From: Caballeronia zhejiangensis
GTDB lineage: Bacteria; Pseudomonadota; Gammaproteobacteria; Burkholderiales; Burkholderiaceae
DNA length: 64,000 nt
Assembly (NCBI RefSeq): GCF_000698575.1
Contig: NZ_JFHD01000025.1
Location: forward strand, 35,710 to 99,709
Reading direction: 5' to 3'
Part shown: positions 16,676 to 25,299 of the stretch, piece after piece
How the letters are laid out: every line of letters begins with the position of its first letter
Numbering within the stretch: the first letter of the stretch is position 1
The notes under the pieces: generated by a model
What the model was told of the DNA's origin: nothing
Database searches by the model: none
Seen by the model: the letters and a program-made list of their open reading frames with translations, nothing else
Position numbers and translations under genes: made by a program

Positions 16676-18502
16676 TTATTCGGCGTTGGCTTCGCGGCTT
16701 GCGCGGCGACGCTCGTGTTCTTTCAGATGACGCTTGCGCAGACGAATCGACTGCGGCGTGACTTCGACGAGCTCATCGTCGTCGATGAACTCGACCGCGT
16801 ATTCGAGCGAAAGCTGGATCGGCGGAACAAGACGCACGGCTTCGTCAGTGCCCGATGCGCGCACGTTCGTCAGCTGCTTGCCTTTGATCGGATTCACGAC
16901 CAGGTCGTTGTCACGGCTGTGAATGCCGATGATCATGCCTTCATAGAGCGCATCGCCCGGCGACACGAACATGCGGCCGCGATCCTGCAGCTTCCACAGC
17001 GCATAGGCGACGGCAGCGCCATCGTCCTGCGAGATCAGCACGCCGTTACGGCGCTCGCCGACCGAGCCTTCCTTCACCGGCGCGTACGAATCGAAGGTGT
17101 GGCTCATCAGGCCCGTGCCGCGCGTGAGCGTCAGGAACTCGCTCTGGAAGCCGATCAGCCCGCGCGCCGAAATCTTGTACTCGAGACGCGTGCGGCCACG
17201 GCCATCCGAGGTCATGTCGAGCATTTCCCCCTTGCGGCGGCCGAGCTCTTCCATCACGCCGCCCTGATGCTGGTCTTCGATATCGACCGTCAGGTTTTCA
17301 TACGGCTCGCACTTCACGCCGTCGATTTCCTGCAGCACCACGCGCGGACGCGACACGGCCAACTCGTAACCTTCACGGCGCATGTTCTCGACGAGAATCG
17401 TCAGATGCAGTTCGCCGCGGCCCGACACTTCGAACGTCGTTTCGTCGCCGGTGTCTTTCACGCGCAGCGCGACGTTGTGATTCAGTTCCTTCGTCAGACG
17501 ATCGCGGATCTGGCGGCTCGTCACGAACTTGCCTTCCTTGCCTGCGAGCGGCGACGAGTTCACGAGGAAGTTCATCGTGAGCGTCGGCTCGTCAACGGTG
17601 ATCATCGGCAGCGCTTCGGGATTGTCCGGCGAGCAGATGGTCACGCCGATGCCGATTTCCTCGATACCGTTGATGAGCACGATATCGCCGGCCTGCGCCT
17701 CTTCCACCTGCACGCGCTCGAGGCCGTGGAACGACAGCACCTGATTGATCTTGCGATTCAGGATCGCGCCGTCCGGACCCGAGCGCACGGCCACCTGCAT
17801 GCCCGGGCGGATACGGCCACGCGCGACACGGCCCACGCCGATACGGCCGACGTACGAGTTGTAGTCGAGCGACGTGATCTGAAGCTGCAAAGGACCGTCC
17901 GGATCGGCCGGACGCACGGGAACGTGTTCGAGAATGGCTTCGAACAGCGGGCGCATCGTGCCTTCGCGGACATCGGGTTCGAGGCCGGCGAAGCCGTTGA
18001 GACCCGACGCGTAGACGATCGGGAAGTCGAGCTGCTCTTCGGTCGCGCCGAGCTTGTCGAACAGATCGAAGGTCTGGTTGATCACCCAGTCGATACGCGC
18101 GCCCGGACGGTCCACCTTGTTGACGACGACGATCGGCTTCAGGCCGAGCGCGAGCGCCTTCTTCGTGACGAAGCGCGTTTGCGGCATCGGGCCTTCGACG
18201 GCGTCGACGAGCAGCAGCACGGAATCGACCATCGACAGCACGCGCTCCACTTCACCGCCGAAGTCCGCGTGTCCCGGCGTATCGACGATGTTGATGTGCG
18301 TGCCTTCGTATTCGACGGCGCAGTTCTTCGCCAGGATCGTGATGCCACGTTCCTTTTCGATGTCGTTCGAGTCCATGACCCGCTCGGCGACCTGTTGGTT
18401 TTCCCGGAAGGTGCCCGACTGGCGGAGCAACTGGTCGACGAGCGTGGTCTTGCCGTGGTCGACGTGGGCAATGATGGCGATATTGCGGAGGGCGCGAGTC
18501 AT
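16676..18502 (-). CDS. typA: ribosome-associated GTPase TypA/BipA
   Basis: This 608-residue translational GTPase has the P-loop AHVDHGKT at 12-19, DTPGHADFGGEV (G3) and NKVD (G4), then EF-G-like domains III and V and the TypA-specific C-terminus (RLRKRHLKEHERRR). It binds 70S ribosomes and helps large-subunit assembly and stress adaptation. It is a single-gene unit with a terminator at 16620-16643 and an extended -10 promoter at 18632-18640. Confidence 0.95.
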   Translation of the reverse strand: MTRALRNIAIIAHVDHGKTTLVDQLLRQSGTFRENQQVAERVMDSNDIEKERGITILAKNCAVEYEGTHINIVDTPGHADFGGEVERVLSMVDSVLLLVDAVEGPMPQTRFVTKKALALGLKPIVVVNKVDRPGARIDWVINQTFDLFDKLGATEEQLDFPIVYASGLNGFAGLEPDVREGTMRPLFEAILEHVPVRPADPDGPLQLQITSLDYNSYVGRIGVGRVARGRIRPGMQVAVRSGPDGAILNRKINQVLSFHGLERVQVEEAQAGDIVLINGIEEIGIGVTICSPDNPEALPMITVDEPTLTMNFLVNSSPLAGKEGKFVTSRQIRDRLTKELNHNVALRVKDTGDETTFEVSGRGELHLTILVENMRREGYELAVSRPRVVLQEIDGVKCEPYENLTVDIEDQHQGGVMEELGRRKGEMLDMTSDGRGRTRLEYKISARGLIGFQSEFLTLTRGTGLMSHTFDSYAPVKEGSVGERRNGVLISQDDGAAVAYALWKLQDRGRMFVSPGDALYEGMIIGIHSRDNDLVVNPIKGKQLTNVRASGTDEAVRLVPPIQLSLEYAVEFIDDDELVEVTPQSIRLRKRHLKEHERRRASREANAE

Positions 18503-18631
18503 AGAAAGTGTCTTGGTTGTGCGCCGTAAGAGCGAGTCCCTTCTGTTGCGAGACTCCGTGGCTCGGCAAGCCCCCTCTGGAAAGCGTCATGCAAGCATGA
18601 CTACGCGGGCCCGGCGCGGTGAGAACCGAAG

Positions 18632-18640
18632 AGTATAGCA
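18632..18640 (-). promoter_or_regulatory. extended -10 promoter of typA
   Basis: The minus strand reads TGCTATACT, an extended -10 (TGn plus TATACT), about 130 nt upstream of typA. No good -35 is visible at 17 bp, as is common for extended -10 promoters. Confidence 0.4.
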
Positions 18641-18776
18641 CGCACGGATGGCTAAACCTGGCAATAGGACTCAACCCGTAAATCGGGCCAGCAACTGCCG
18701 CATGTCCGCGGCGTCGGGTCGCGACGAACCGCAGGCCGGGCGCGGGCGGATTGTTAAGCATATTCAGAAAAGATCC

Positions 18777-18805
18777 TTGCACGCCGCGAAACGCCTCCCT
18801 ATAAT
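18777..18805 (+). promoter_or_regulatory. sigma70 promoter of marR/efflux operon
   Basis: TTGCAC (18777-18782) and TATAAT (18800-18805) are spaced by 17 bp, a near-consensus housekeeping promoter 38 nt upstream of the marR ATG. The short leader leaves room for one MarR operator, so autorepression is likely. Confidence 0.7.
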
Positions 18806-18843
18806 CCTGCCTAGTCAACTATTGCAATCGCACAAATATTCTT

Positions 18844-19359
18844 ATGAGCGACGCTCCGAAATCCGCGGCGATCGGCGACTACGTGCTCGCCGAGAGCGTC
18901 GGCTATCTGATCAGCCGGGTCCGCTCGACCATGTGGAACATGGTCACGCAACACACGACGTCCGAACTGGGCATCACGAGCACGCAGGCAAGCATCCTGT
19001 TCATGCTGGCGGTCGGCAAATGCCTGACGGCGGCGGATATTGCCCGCGAATACGGCATCGATGCGAGCGCGGTCACGCGTCTCATCGACAGACTGGAAAA
19101 GCGCGGCCTGCTTTCGCGCGTGCGCAGCGAGGAAGACCGGCGCGTCGTGCGCCTCGCGCTGACGGACGAAGGTCACGCGACCGCGGAAAAGATACCCGCC
19201 ATCTTCACGCGCGTACTGGACAACCTGCTCGCCGGTTTCACGCCGGAGGAAGTCGGCTTCCTGAAAAGCATGCTGCGGCGGATTCTCGCGAACTCGTGCG
19301 ATCCATCCGTCGCGCCACTGCTGGGCGGCAACGATAAGCCTGGTACGTCATTGCGATGA
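18844..19359 (+). CDS. MarR-family transcriptional regulator of efflux operon
   Basis: This 171-residue MarR protein has the winged-helix core DIAREYGIDASAVTRLIDRLEKRGLLSRVRSEEDRRVVRLALTDEG, with the conserved DRR wing, between dimerisation helices. MarR regulators repress adjacent efflux genes and are released by phenolic or aromatic ligands. It is the first gene of a + strand unit followed by an outer-membrane factor, a membrane-fusion protein and an MFS pump. Repression of this set is inferred from position. The hairpin at 19351-19380 overlaps its stop codon. Confidence 0.9.
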   Translation: MSDAPKSAAIGDYVLAESVGYLISRVRSTMWNMVTQHTTSELGITSTQASILFMLAVGKCLTAADIAREYGIDASAVTRLIDRLEKRGLLSRVRSEEDRRVVRLALTDEGHATAEKIPAIFTRVLDNLLAGFTPEEVGFLKSMLRRILANSCDPSVAPLLGGNDKPGTSLR

Positions 19360-19380
19360 CAAGCAAATTCGTCATCGCAA
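19351..19380 (+). other. inverted repeat at the marR stop codon
   Basis: TTGCGATGAC (19351-19360, containing the marR TGA) pairs perfectly with GTCATCGCAA (19371-19380) over 10 nt. No U-tract follows. It could be an mRNA hairpin that tunes expression of the efflux genes, or a second operator in front of them. Confidence 0.4.
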
Positions 19381-19434
19381 CCCTACAAAAAGATTGCAAC
19401 GTCCACCTTTAATTTGCATCTCGAGAGACGAGAT

Positions 19435-20961
19435 ATGAACCAGCACTTCCTGTCCGCCATGCGCGGCGAAAGCCGTGCGAAGCGCGCCGTCGCCGCCGCG
19501 GTGGCCGCGCTCGCGCTCGCCGGCTGCGCGAACTATTCGGGCATTTCGAGCGACAAGCAGATCGCCGCGCCGGAAAACTTCGAGGCCACGCAAAGCGTGC
19601 CGGGCCAAGGCGGCCAATGGCCCACGCTCGACTGGGCGAAGCAGTTCGGCGATCCGCAACTGCCGCAACTGATCGACGAAGCGCTCGCCGACAATCCGAG
19701 CATCGCGCAGGCGCAGGCGCGCATCGCGAAGGCGTCGTCGTATATCGAGACGTCGCGCTCGGCGCTTTATCCGAAGGTCACCGGCTCGTATTCGTGGACG
19801 CGCGAACTCTATTCCGCCAACGCCCTCTTCCCGCCGCCTTATGGCGGGACGTGGTTCAGCGAGAACAACGTGCTCGCGAGCGCGTCGTGGGAACTGGATC
19901 TGTGGGGCAAGAACCGCTCGCGCCTCAACATGGCGGTATCGCAGCAGAAAGCCGCCGAAGCCGACATGCAGCAGGCGCGCGTGACGCTTGCGGCGTCGGT
20001 CGCGCGCACGTACAACCAGCTCGCGCTGCTCTACGCGCTGCGTGACGTGGCGCAACGCGAAATCGCGAACCGTCAGGACGTCGGACGCATCACGAACGGG
20101 CGCGTCGCGGCCGGGCTCGACACCAACGTCGAGCGCCGAACGGCGGAAGGCAACGTCGCGACCAGTCAGACGAACTCGACGGAACTCGACGGCCAGATCG
20201 AAACCGTCCGCTATCAGCTCGCGGCGCTGCTCGGCAAAGGCCCGGATCGCGGCCTCAAGATCGCGAAACCCGTGATCGACCCGAACGTTAACGTGACGCT
20301 GCCCGACAACGTGCCCGCCGATCTCGTCGCGCGCCGCCCGGATATCGTCGCCGCGCGCTGGCAGGTCGAAGCCGCGACCCACAACATCAAGGAAGCGAAG
20401 GCCGAGTTCTTCCCGGACATCAACCTCGCGGCGGCCTTCGGTTTCGACGCGTTCGGCTGGAGCCGCTTCCTGCAGGCGAGCAGCCGCCAGATCCAGGCCG
20501 GTCCGGCGATCCATCTGCCGATCTTCGACGCCGGCGCCTTGCGCGCGCAGTTGAAAGGCCGTTACGCGGACTTCGAAGGCGACGTCGCGAACTACAACCA
20601 GACGCTCATCAACGCGATGAACGATGTCGCGACCAACATCTCCGCAATCCGCTCGCTCGACAAGCAAATGGCCGACGCCCAGCGCGCGCTCGCGGCGGCG
20701 TCGAGCGCGTATCAGCTCGCCGTGATCCGCTACAAGGCCGGCCTGTCGCCGCAATTGCAGGTGCTCAACGCCGACGAAAACCGCCTCGCCAACGAGCAGG
20801 CCGTGACGAATCTGCGCCTGAAGCGCACCGATCTGCAGATCGCGCTGATCAAGTCGCTCGGCGGCGGATTCGACGCGACGAGCAGCAATCTCGCGATCGA
20901 CCGCAGCGGACAAAGTCAGACGACGACGCAGGCGGCCAATCAGGCCACGCCGTCGAACTAA
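19435..20961 (+). CDS. NodT-family outer-membrane efflux lipoprotein
   Basis: The ATG at 19435 (upstream GAGAGACG) gives 508 residues with a lipoprotein signal ending LALAGC, so C31 is the lipidated residue. The rest is the TolC-like outer-membrane factor fold: two long helical repeats with RIAKASSYIETSRSALYPKV and later LVARRPDIVAARWQVEAA, a signature of the NodT group. It provides the exit duct for the EmrAB-like pump encoded next. It lies 75 nt downstream of marR. Confidence 0.93.
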   Translation: MNQHFLSAMRGESRAKRAVAAAVAALALAGCANYSGISSDKQIAAPENFEATQSVPGQGGQWPTLDWAKQFGDPQLPQLIDEALADNPSIAQAQARIAKASSYIETSRSALYPKVTGSYSWTRELYSANALFPPPYGGTWFSENNVLASASWELDLWGKNRSRLNMAVSQQKAAEADMQQARVTLAASVARTYNQLALLYALRDVAQREIANRQDVGRITNGRVAAGLDTNVERRTAEGNVATSQTNSTELDGQIETVRYQLAALLGKGPDRGLKIAKPVIDPNVNVTLPDNVPADLVARRPDIVAARWQVEAATHNIKEAKAEFFPDINLAAAFGFDAFGWSRFLQASSRQIQAGPAIHLPIFDAGALRAQLKGRYADFEGDVANYNQTLINAMNDVATNISAIRSLDKQMADAQRALAAASSAYQLAVIRYKAGLSPQLQVLNADENRLANEQAVTNLRLKRTDLQIALIKSLGGGFDATSSNLAIDRSGQSQTTTQAANQATPSN

Positions 20962-21012
20962 GCGCCCACAAGAACACGCATCGGACCAAAAACGGAATTT
21001 TCGGAGTCTTTC

Positions 21013-22275
21013 ATGAGCGACCCTCAACAAAACGCAGCCGCGGCCGCCGCGCCCGCGCCGAAACAGAGCAACGGCAAACGCCGAGCGCTGATGACGCTGA
21101 TCGTGCTCGTCATCATCATCGCGGCTATCGCGTACGGGCTGTACTACTTCCTCGTCGCGCGCTTCCACGAAGCCACCGACGACGCCTACGTGAATGGCAA
21201 CGTCGTGCAGATCACGCCGCAGGTCGTGGGCACGGTGATCTCGGTGAACGCCGACGACACGCAGACCGTGAAGATCGGCGATCCGCTCGTCGCGCTCGAT
21301 CCGGCCGACTCCAAGGTCGCGCTCGATCAGGCCGAGGCAAATCTCGCGCAGACTGTGCGCCAGGTACGCACGTTCTTCGTCAACAACAACCAGTACGAAG
21401 CGCAGATCGCGTTGCGCCGGTCCGATCTGTCGCGCGCGCAGGACGATTTGAAGCGCCGCATGCAGGTCGCGCAGACGGGTGCAGTCTCGCAGGAAGAAAT
21501 CTCGCATGCCCGCGACGCGGTGCGCAGCGCGCAGGCTGCGCTCGACGCCGCCGAGCAGGAGCTCGCGTCGAACCGCTCGCTCACGGCCAACACGACGATC
21601 GCCGATCACCCGAACGTGCTCGCCGCCGCCGCGAAGGTCCGCGATTCCTACATCAACTACGCGCGCAACACGCTGCCCGCGCCGGTCACGGGCTATGTCG
21701 CCAAGCGCTCGGTGCAAGTCGGCCAGCGCGTGTCGCCGGGCAATCCGCTGATGGCGATCGTGCCGCTCAACGCCGTGTGGGTCGATGCGAACTTCAAGGA
21801 AGTGCAGCTCAAGCACATGCGGATCGGCCAGCCGGTCGAGCTGACGGCCGATCTGTACGGTTCGGGCGTCGTGTATCACGGCAAGGTGGTCGGTTTCTCG
21901 GCCGGCACGGGCTCGGCTTTCTCGCTGCTGCCCGCGCAGAATGCGACCGGCAACTGGATCAAGGTCGTGCAGCGCCTGCCGGTGCGCATCCAGCTCGATC
22001 CGAAGGAACTGGAAGCGCATCCGCTGCGTATCGGCCTGTCGATGAACGTCGACGTCACCATCAAGGACGAGCAAGGCGGCCAGCTCGGCAACGCGCAGAA
22101 CACGGTCTACCAGACGAATGTGTTCGACAACTACGGCGCGCAGGCCGATCAGGAGATCGCGCGCATCATCCAGCAGAACGCGGGTACGGGTGCGGGCGCA
22201 GGGTCGTCGGCGCAGAGCGCGTCGCCGGCGCACGGGCGCGCGACGAAGTCGGCGTCGGCCGCCAAGCTGATGTAA
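21013..22275 (+). CDS. EmrA/HlyD-type membrane-fusion protein
   Basis: The product has 420 residues with a single N-terminal transmembrane segment at 26-48 after a short cytoplasmic tail. Then comes the HlyD barrel-sandwich sequence (ATDDAYVNGNVVQITPQVVGTV), a coiled-coil hairpin (~105-195) and the beta-barrel ending NVDVTIKDE. The DDAYV motif is typical of EmrA partners of DHA2 pumps. It bridges the inner-membrane pump and the NodT lipoprotein. The tail is rich in Gly/Ala/Ser and may be disordered. Confidence 0.93.
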   Translation: MSDPQQNAAAAAAPAPKQSNGKRRALMTLIVLVIIIAAIAYGLYYFLVARFHEATDDAYVNGNVVQITPQVVGTVISVNADDTQTVKIGDPLVALDPADSKVALDQAEANLAQTVRQVRTFFVNNNQYEAQIALRRSDLSRAQDDLKRRMQVAQTGAVSQEEISHARDAVRSAQAALDAAEQELASNRSLTANTTIADHPNVLAAAAKVRDSYINYARNTLPAPVTGYVAKRSVQVGQRVSPGNPLMAIVPLNAVWVDANFKEVQLKHMRIGQPVELTADLYGSGVVYHGKVVGFSAGTGSAFSLLPAQNATGNWIKVVQRLPVRIQLDPKELEAHPLRIGLSMNVDVTIKDEQGGQLGNAQNTVYQTNVFDNYGAQADQEIARIIQQNAGTGAGAGSSAQSASPAHGRATKSASAAKLM

Positions 22276-22288
22276 GCGGACTCGCCAC

Positions 22289-23848
22289 ATGTCTTCGCAA
22301 AACGTCGTACATCCGCCGCTGTCGGGCGGAAAGCTCGTCATCGGGACGATCGCCGTATCGCTCGCGGTGTTCATGAACGTGCTCGACACGTCGATCGCGA
22401 ACGTCTCGATTCCGTCGATCTCCGGCGATCTCGGCGTGTCGTCGGATCAGGGCACGTGGGTCATCACGTCGTTCGCGGTCGCCAACGCGATCTCGGTGCC
22501 GTTGACCGGCTGGCTCACGCAGCGTCTCGGGCAGGTGCGGCTCTTTCTCGGCTCGATCATCCTGTTCGTGATCGCGTCGTGGCTCTGCGGTCTCGCGCCG
22601 ACGCTCCCCTTCCTGCTCGCCGCGCGCGTATTCCAGGGCGCCGTCGCCGGCCCGATGATCCCGCTGTCGCAAACGCTGCTGCTCGCGAGCTATCCGCGCG
22701 AAAAAGCGCCGATGGCGCTATCGATGTGGTCGATGACCACGCTGATCGCGCCGGTCGCGGGGCCAGTCCTCGGCGGATGGATCTCGGACAACATCTCGTG
22801 GCCGTGGATCTTCTATGTGAACATTCCGGTCGGCATCGCGGCGGCGCTCGCTACGTTCGCGATCTTCCGCGACCGCGATTCCGCGATCCGCAAGGCGCCG
22901 ATCGACACGGTCGGGCTCGGGCTGCTCGTCGTCTGGGTCGGCTCGCTGCAGATCATGCTCGACAAAGGCAAGGATCTCGACTGGTTCAACTCGACGACGA
23001 TCGTCGTGCTCGCGCTCATCGCCGTGATCGCGTTCGCGTTCTTCATCGTGTGGGAGCTGACGGCGGAGCATCCGGTCGTGGATTTGTCGCTCTTCGAGCT
23101 GCGCAACTTCACCGGCGGAACGATCGCGCTGTCGATCGGATACGGGCTCTACTTCGGCAATCTCGTTCTGCTCCCGCTGTGGCTGCAGACGGATATCGGC
23201 TACACGGCGACGAACGCCGGTCTCGTGATGGCGCCCGTCGGCGTGTTCGCGATCCTGCTTTCTCCGATCACCGGCAAATTCCTGCCGCGCACCGATCCGC
23301 GTTACATCGCGACCGCCGCGTTCCTCGTCTTCGCGCTGTGTTTCTGGATGCGTTCACGCTACACGACCGGCGTCGACACTTGGGCGCTCACGATACCGAC
23401 GCTGATTCAGGGCATCGGCATGGCGGGCTTCTTCATTCCGCTCGTGTCGATCACGCTGTCGGGCTTGCCGGGACATCGAATTCCGGCGGCGTCGGGGCTG
23501 TCGAACTTCGTGCGGATCATGTGCGGCGGCATCGGCACGTCGATCTTCTCGACGGCGTGGGAGCATCGTTCGATCGTGCATCACGCGCAACTCGTCGAAA
23601 GCGCCAATTCGTACAACCCGGTGTTCGCGAATTCGATGCAGCAGATGGGCGCGCTCGGTCTGACGCACGAGCAGACCGTCGGCCTCTATAACAGCATGGC
23701 GACGCAGCAGGCCGCGCAGCTCGGCGTGAACGACATGTTCTATATTTCGGCGGGGATTTTCGTCGCGCTGATCGTGCTGATCTGGATCACGCGGCCCGAG
23801 CGTTCGGGCGGTGGAGATTCGGCGGCGGCGGCATCGGCGGCGCACTGA
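22289..23848 (+). CDS. DHA2-family MFS drug transporter (EmrB-like)
   Basis: This 519-residue integral membrane protein has about 14 hydrophobic segments. It has the DHA2 motif LDTSIANVSIPSI in TM1, GWLTQRLGQVR after TM2, and GPVLGGWISD in TM5 (motif C of antiporters). It exports hydrophobic drugs or aromatics in exchange for protons. It begins 13 nt after the emrA-like gene and closes the operon before a strong terminator. Confidence 0.94.
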   Translation: MSSQNVVHPPLSGGKLVIGTIAVSLAVFMNVLDTSIANVSIPSISGDLGVSSDQGTWVITSFAVANAISVPLTGWLTQRLGQVRLFLGSIILFVIASWLCGLAPTLPFLLAARVFQGAVAGPMIPLSQTLLLASYPREKAPMALSMWSMTTLIAPVAGPVLGGWISDNISWPWIFYVNIPVGIAAALATFAIFRDRDSAIRKAPIDTVGLGLLVVWVGSLQIMLDKGKDLDWFNSTTIVVLALIAVIAFAFFIVWELTAEHPVVDLSLFELRNFTGGTIALSIGYGLYFGNLVLLPLWLQTDIGYTATNAGLVMAPVGVFAILLSPITGKFLPRTDPRYIATAAFLVFALCFWMRSRYTTGVDTWALTIPTLIQGIGMAGFFIPLVSITLSGLPGHRIPAASGLSNFVRIMCGGIGTSIFSTAWEHRSIVHHAQLVESANSYNPVFANSMQQMGALGLTHEQTVGLYNSMATQQAAQLGVNDMFYISAGIFVALIVLIWITRPERSGGGDSAAAASAAH

Positions 23849-23872
23849 TCGCCTGACTGCTCCCAAAAGAAC

Positions 23873-23905
23873 AGAGCCCGGTCGACATCGACCGGGCTCT
23901 TTTTC
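23873..23905. terminator. bidirectional terminator, efflux operon / truB
   Basis: A 13-bp perfect stem (AGAGCCCGGTCGA at 23873-23885, complement at 23888-23900) is followed by TTTTT on the + strand. It lies between the convergent MFS gene and truB and slightly overlaps the truB stop. Confidence 0.88.
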
Positions 23906-24827
23906 ATTGCGCCGTGACGATGAGCCGTTCCGGCGCGAGCACACCCTCGCCCGCGCGCGCCACGCCCAGCAGACGGCCGCCTTCTTGCGCATAAACGCGC
24001 ACGCGGCCTGCTTCGAGACGCGTTTTCACGACGTCCGCGAGCTTCAGACGTTGGCCGTGCAGGAAGCGCTGCGTCGCTTCGTCGTTCAACTGAACCGCGG
24101 GAAACGTGGATAGCAGTGCATCGACGGGCTGAAGCCGCTCGTCGCGCTCCGCTTCGCTCAGGCTCGCGAGGTGATCGAGCGTGACCGCGTGTTCGAGCGT
24201 CAGCGCGCCGACACCGGTGCGCCGCAACGCCGTCAGATGCGCGCCGCAGCCGAGCGCTTCGCCGATGTCCTCGGCCAGCGTCCGTACGTAAGTGCCCTTG
24301 CTGCACGTCACGCGAAACGTCACGAGGGGCAGCGCGCACGCGATCAACTGCAGCGCGTGAATCGTCACTTGCCTGCCCTCACGCTCGACCGTCTGACCGG
24401 CGCGCGCGTATTCGTAGAGCGGCTTGCCGTCCCGCTTGAGCGCCGAGTACATCGGCGGGACTTGCACGATTTCGCCGATGAACCGCGTCATCGCTTCGAC
24501 GACGGCAGCTTCGTCGCACGTCACGTCGCGGGTATCCACCGCCTCGCCTTCGGCATCGCCGGTCGTCGTGCGGATACCGAGGCGCATCGTCGCTTCGTAG
24601 GTCTTGTCGGCATCGAGCAGGTCTTGCGAGAACTTCGTCGCTTCGCCGAAGCACAACGGCAGCAGACCGGTTGCGAGCGGATCGAGCGTACCCGTGTGGC
24701 CCGCCTTCTTCGCCAGATAAATCCGCTTTGCCTTGATGAGCGCATCGTTGCTCGACAGCCCGAGCGGCTTGTCCAGCAAGAGCACGCCGTCGAGCGCGCG
24801 GCGGGGAATCTTCGGACCGCCCCTCAC
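23904..24827 (-). CDS. truB: tRNA pseudouridine-55 synthase TruB
   Basis: The product has 307 residues. The catalytic aspartate D49 is in GHTGTLDPLATGLLP, KLG-type motif I is DKPLGLSSN, and a PUA-like C-terminal domain ends the protein. It makes the universal T-loop pseudouridine 55 in tRNAs. The GTG start at 24827 directly abuts the rbfA stop, so translation is probably coupled. An alternative start farther inside would lose the conserved RRALDGVLLLDKP region. It is the last gene of the rimP-nusA-infB-rbfA-truB cluster. Confidence 0.93.
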   Translation of the reverse strand: MRGGPKIPRRALDGVLLLDKPLGLSSNDALIKAKRIYLAKKAGHTGTLDPLATGLLPLCFGEATKFSQDLLDADKTYEATMRLGIRTTTGDAEGEAVDTRDVTCDEAAVVEAMTRFIGEIVQVPPMYSALKRDGKPLYEYARAGQTVEREGRQVTIHALQLIACALPLVTFRVTCSKGTYVRTLAEDIGEALGCGAHLTALRRTGVGALTLEHAVTLDHLASLSEAERDERLQPVDALLSTFPAVQLNDEATQRFLHGQRLKLADVVKTRLEAGRVRVYAQEGGRLLGVARAGEGVLAPERLIVTAQ

Positions 24828-25205
24828 TCACGCACCTTCTTCGTCATCTTTTGCGCGCGTCGCGTTTGCCTCGTCGATCAGGCGCGACATCTCGACGGCC
24901 TTCTCGATCGTCTGGTCATAGTGGAAATGCAGCGTCGGCACCGTGTGGATGTGCAGGCGCTTGAACAGCATATTGTGCAGATGTCCCGCCGCATGATTGA
25001 GCCCTTCCTGCGTCTGCTTCGGATCGCCCGTCAGCGTCGTGAAGTAGACCTTCGCGTGCGCGTAGTCAGGCGTGAGCTCGACGCTCTGAATCGTCACGAG
25101 TCCGACGCGCGGGTCTTTCACCTCGCGCATCAGTTCCGAAAGATCGCGCTGGATCTGATCCGCAATCTGCACGTTGCGGTTCGCGGATGTCCGTTTTTTA
25201 GCCAT
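24828..25205 (-). CDS. rbfA: 30S ribosome-binding factor RbfA
   Basis: The ATG at 25205 (MAKKRTSANRNVQIADQI) gives 125 residues, the normal size; the frame extends 20 residues further but without a ribosome site. The KH-fold core includes DPRVGLVTIQSVELTPDYAHAKVYFT. RbfA binds immature 30S subunits near the 5' end of 16S rRNA and acts in late maturation and cold adaptation. A strong hairpin at 25243-25287 lies between infB and this gene. Confidence 0.94.
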   Translation of the reverse strand: MAKKRTSANRNVQIADQIQRDLSELMREVKDPRVGLVTIQSVELTPDYAHAKVYFTTLTGDPKQTQEGLNHAAGHLHNMLFKRLHIHTVPTLHFHYDQTIEKAVEMSRLIDEANATRAKDDEEGA

Positions 25206-25242
25206 GATTTCGTTTCCGTATTCTTGTCGCGCCGCCTGAAGC

Positions 25243-25287
25243 AAAAAGGGCGGAGCGAGCCGCAAGGCTCACCCCGCCCTTTTTTCA
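25243..25287 (-). terminator. intra-operon terminator between infB and rbfA
   Basis: On the minus strand, an AAAGGGCGG stem base pairs with CCGCCCTTT, with an inner GAGCC/GGCTC stem, followed by TTTTT. It starts 13 nt after the infB stop. It should reduce rbfA-truB transcription relative to infB unless antiterminated. Confidence 0.75.
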
Positions 25288-25299
25288 GCGGCTAGCGCA

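Larger units (their letters stand above)
18503..18843. other. divergent intergenic region typA/marR
   Basis: These 341 bases have no gene. The region contains the typA promoter (minus strand, near 18632-18640) and the marR promoter (plus strand, 18777-18805). Between them I see no further structure. Confidence 0.6.

Noticed and set aside
19372..22389. A 1005-codon open frame on the - strand opposite the efflux genes
   Set aside because: The + strand genes have clear signals, lipobox and membrane segments; this frame is an Arg-rich shadow.
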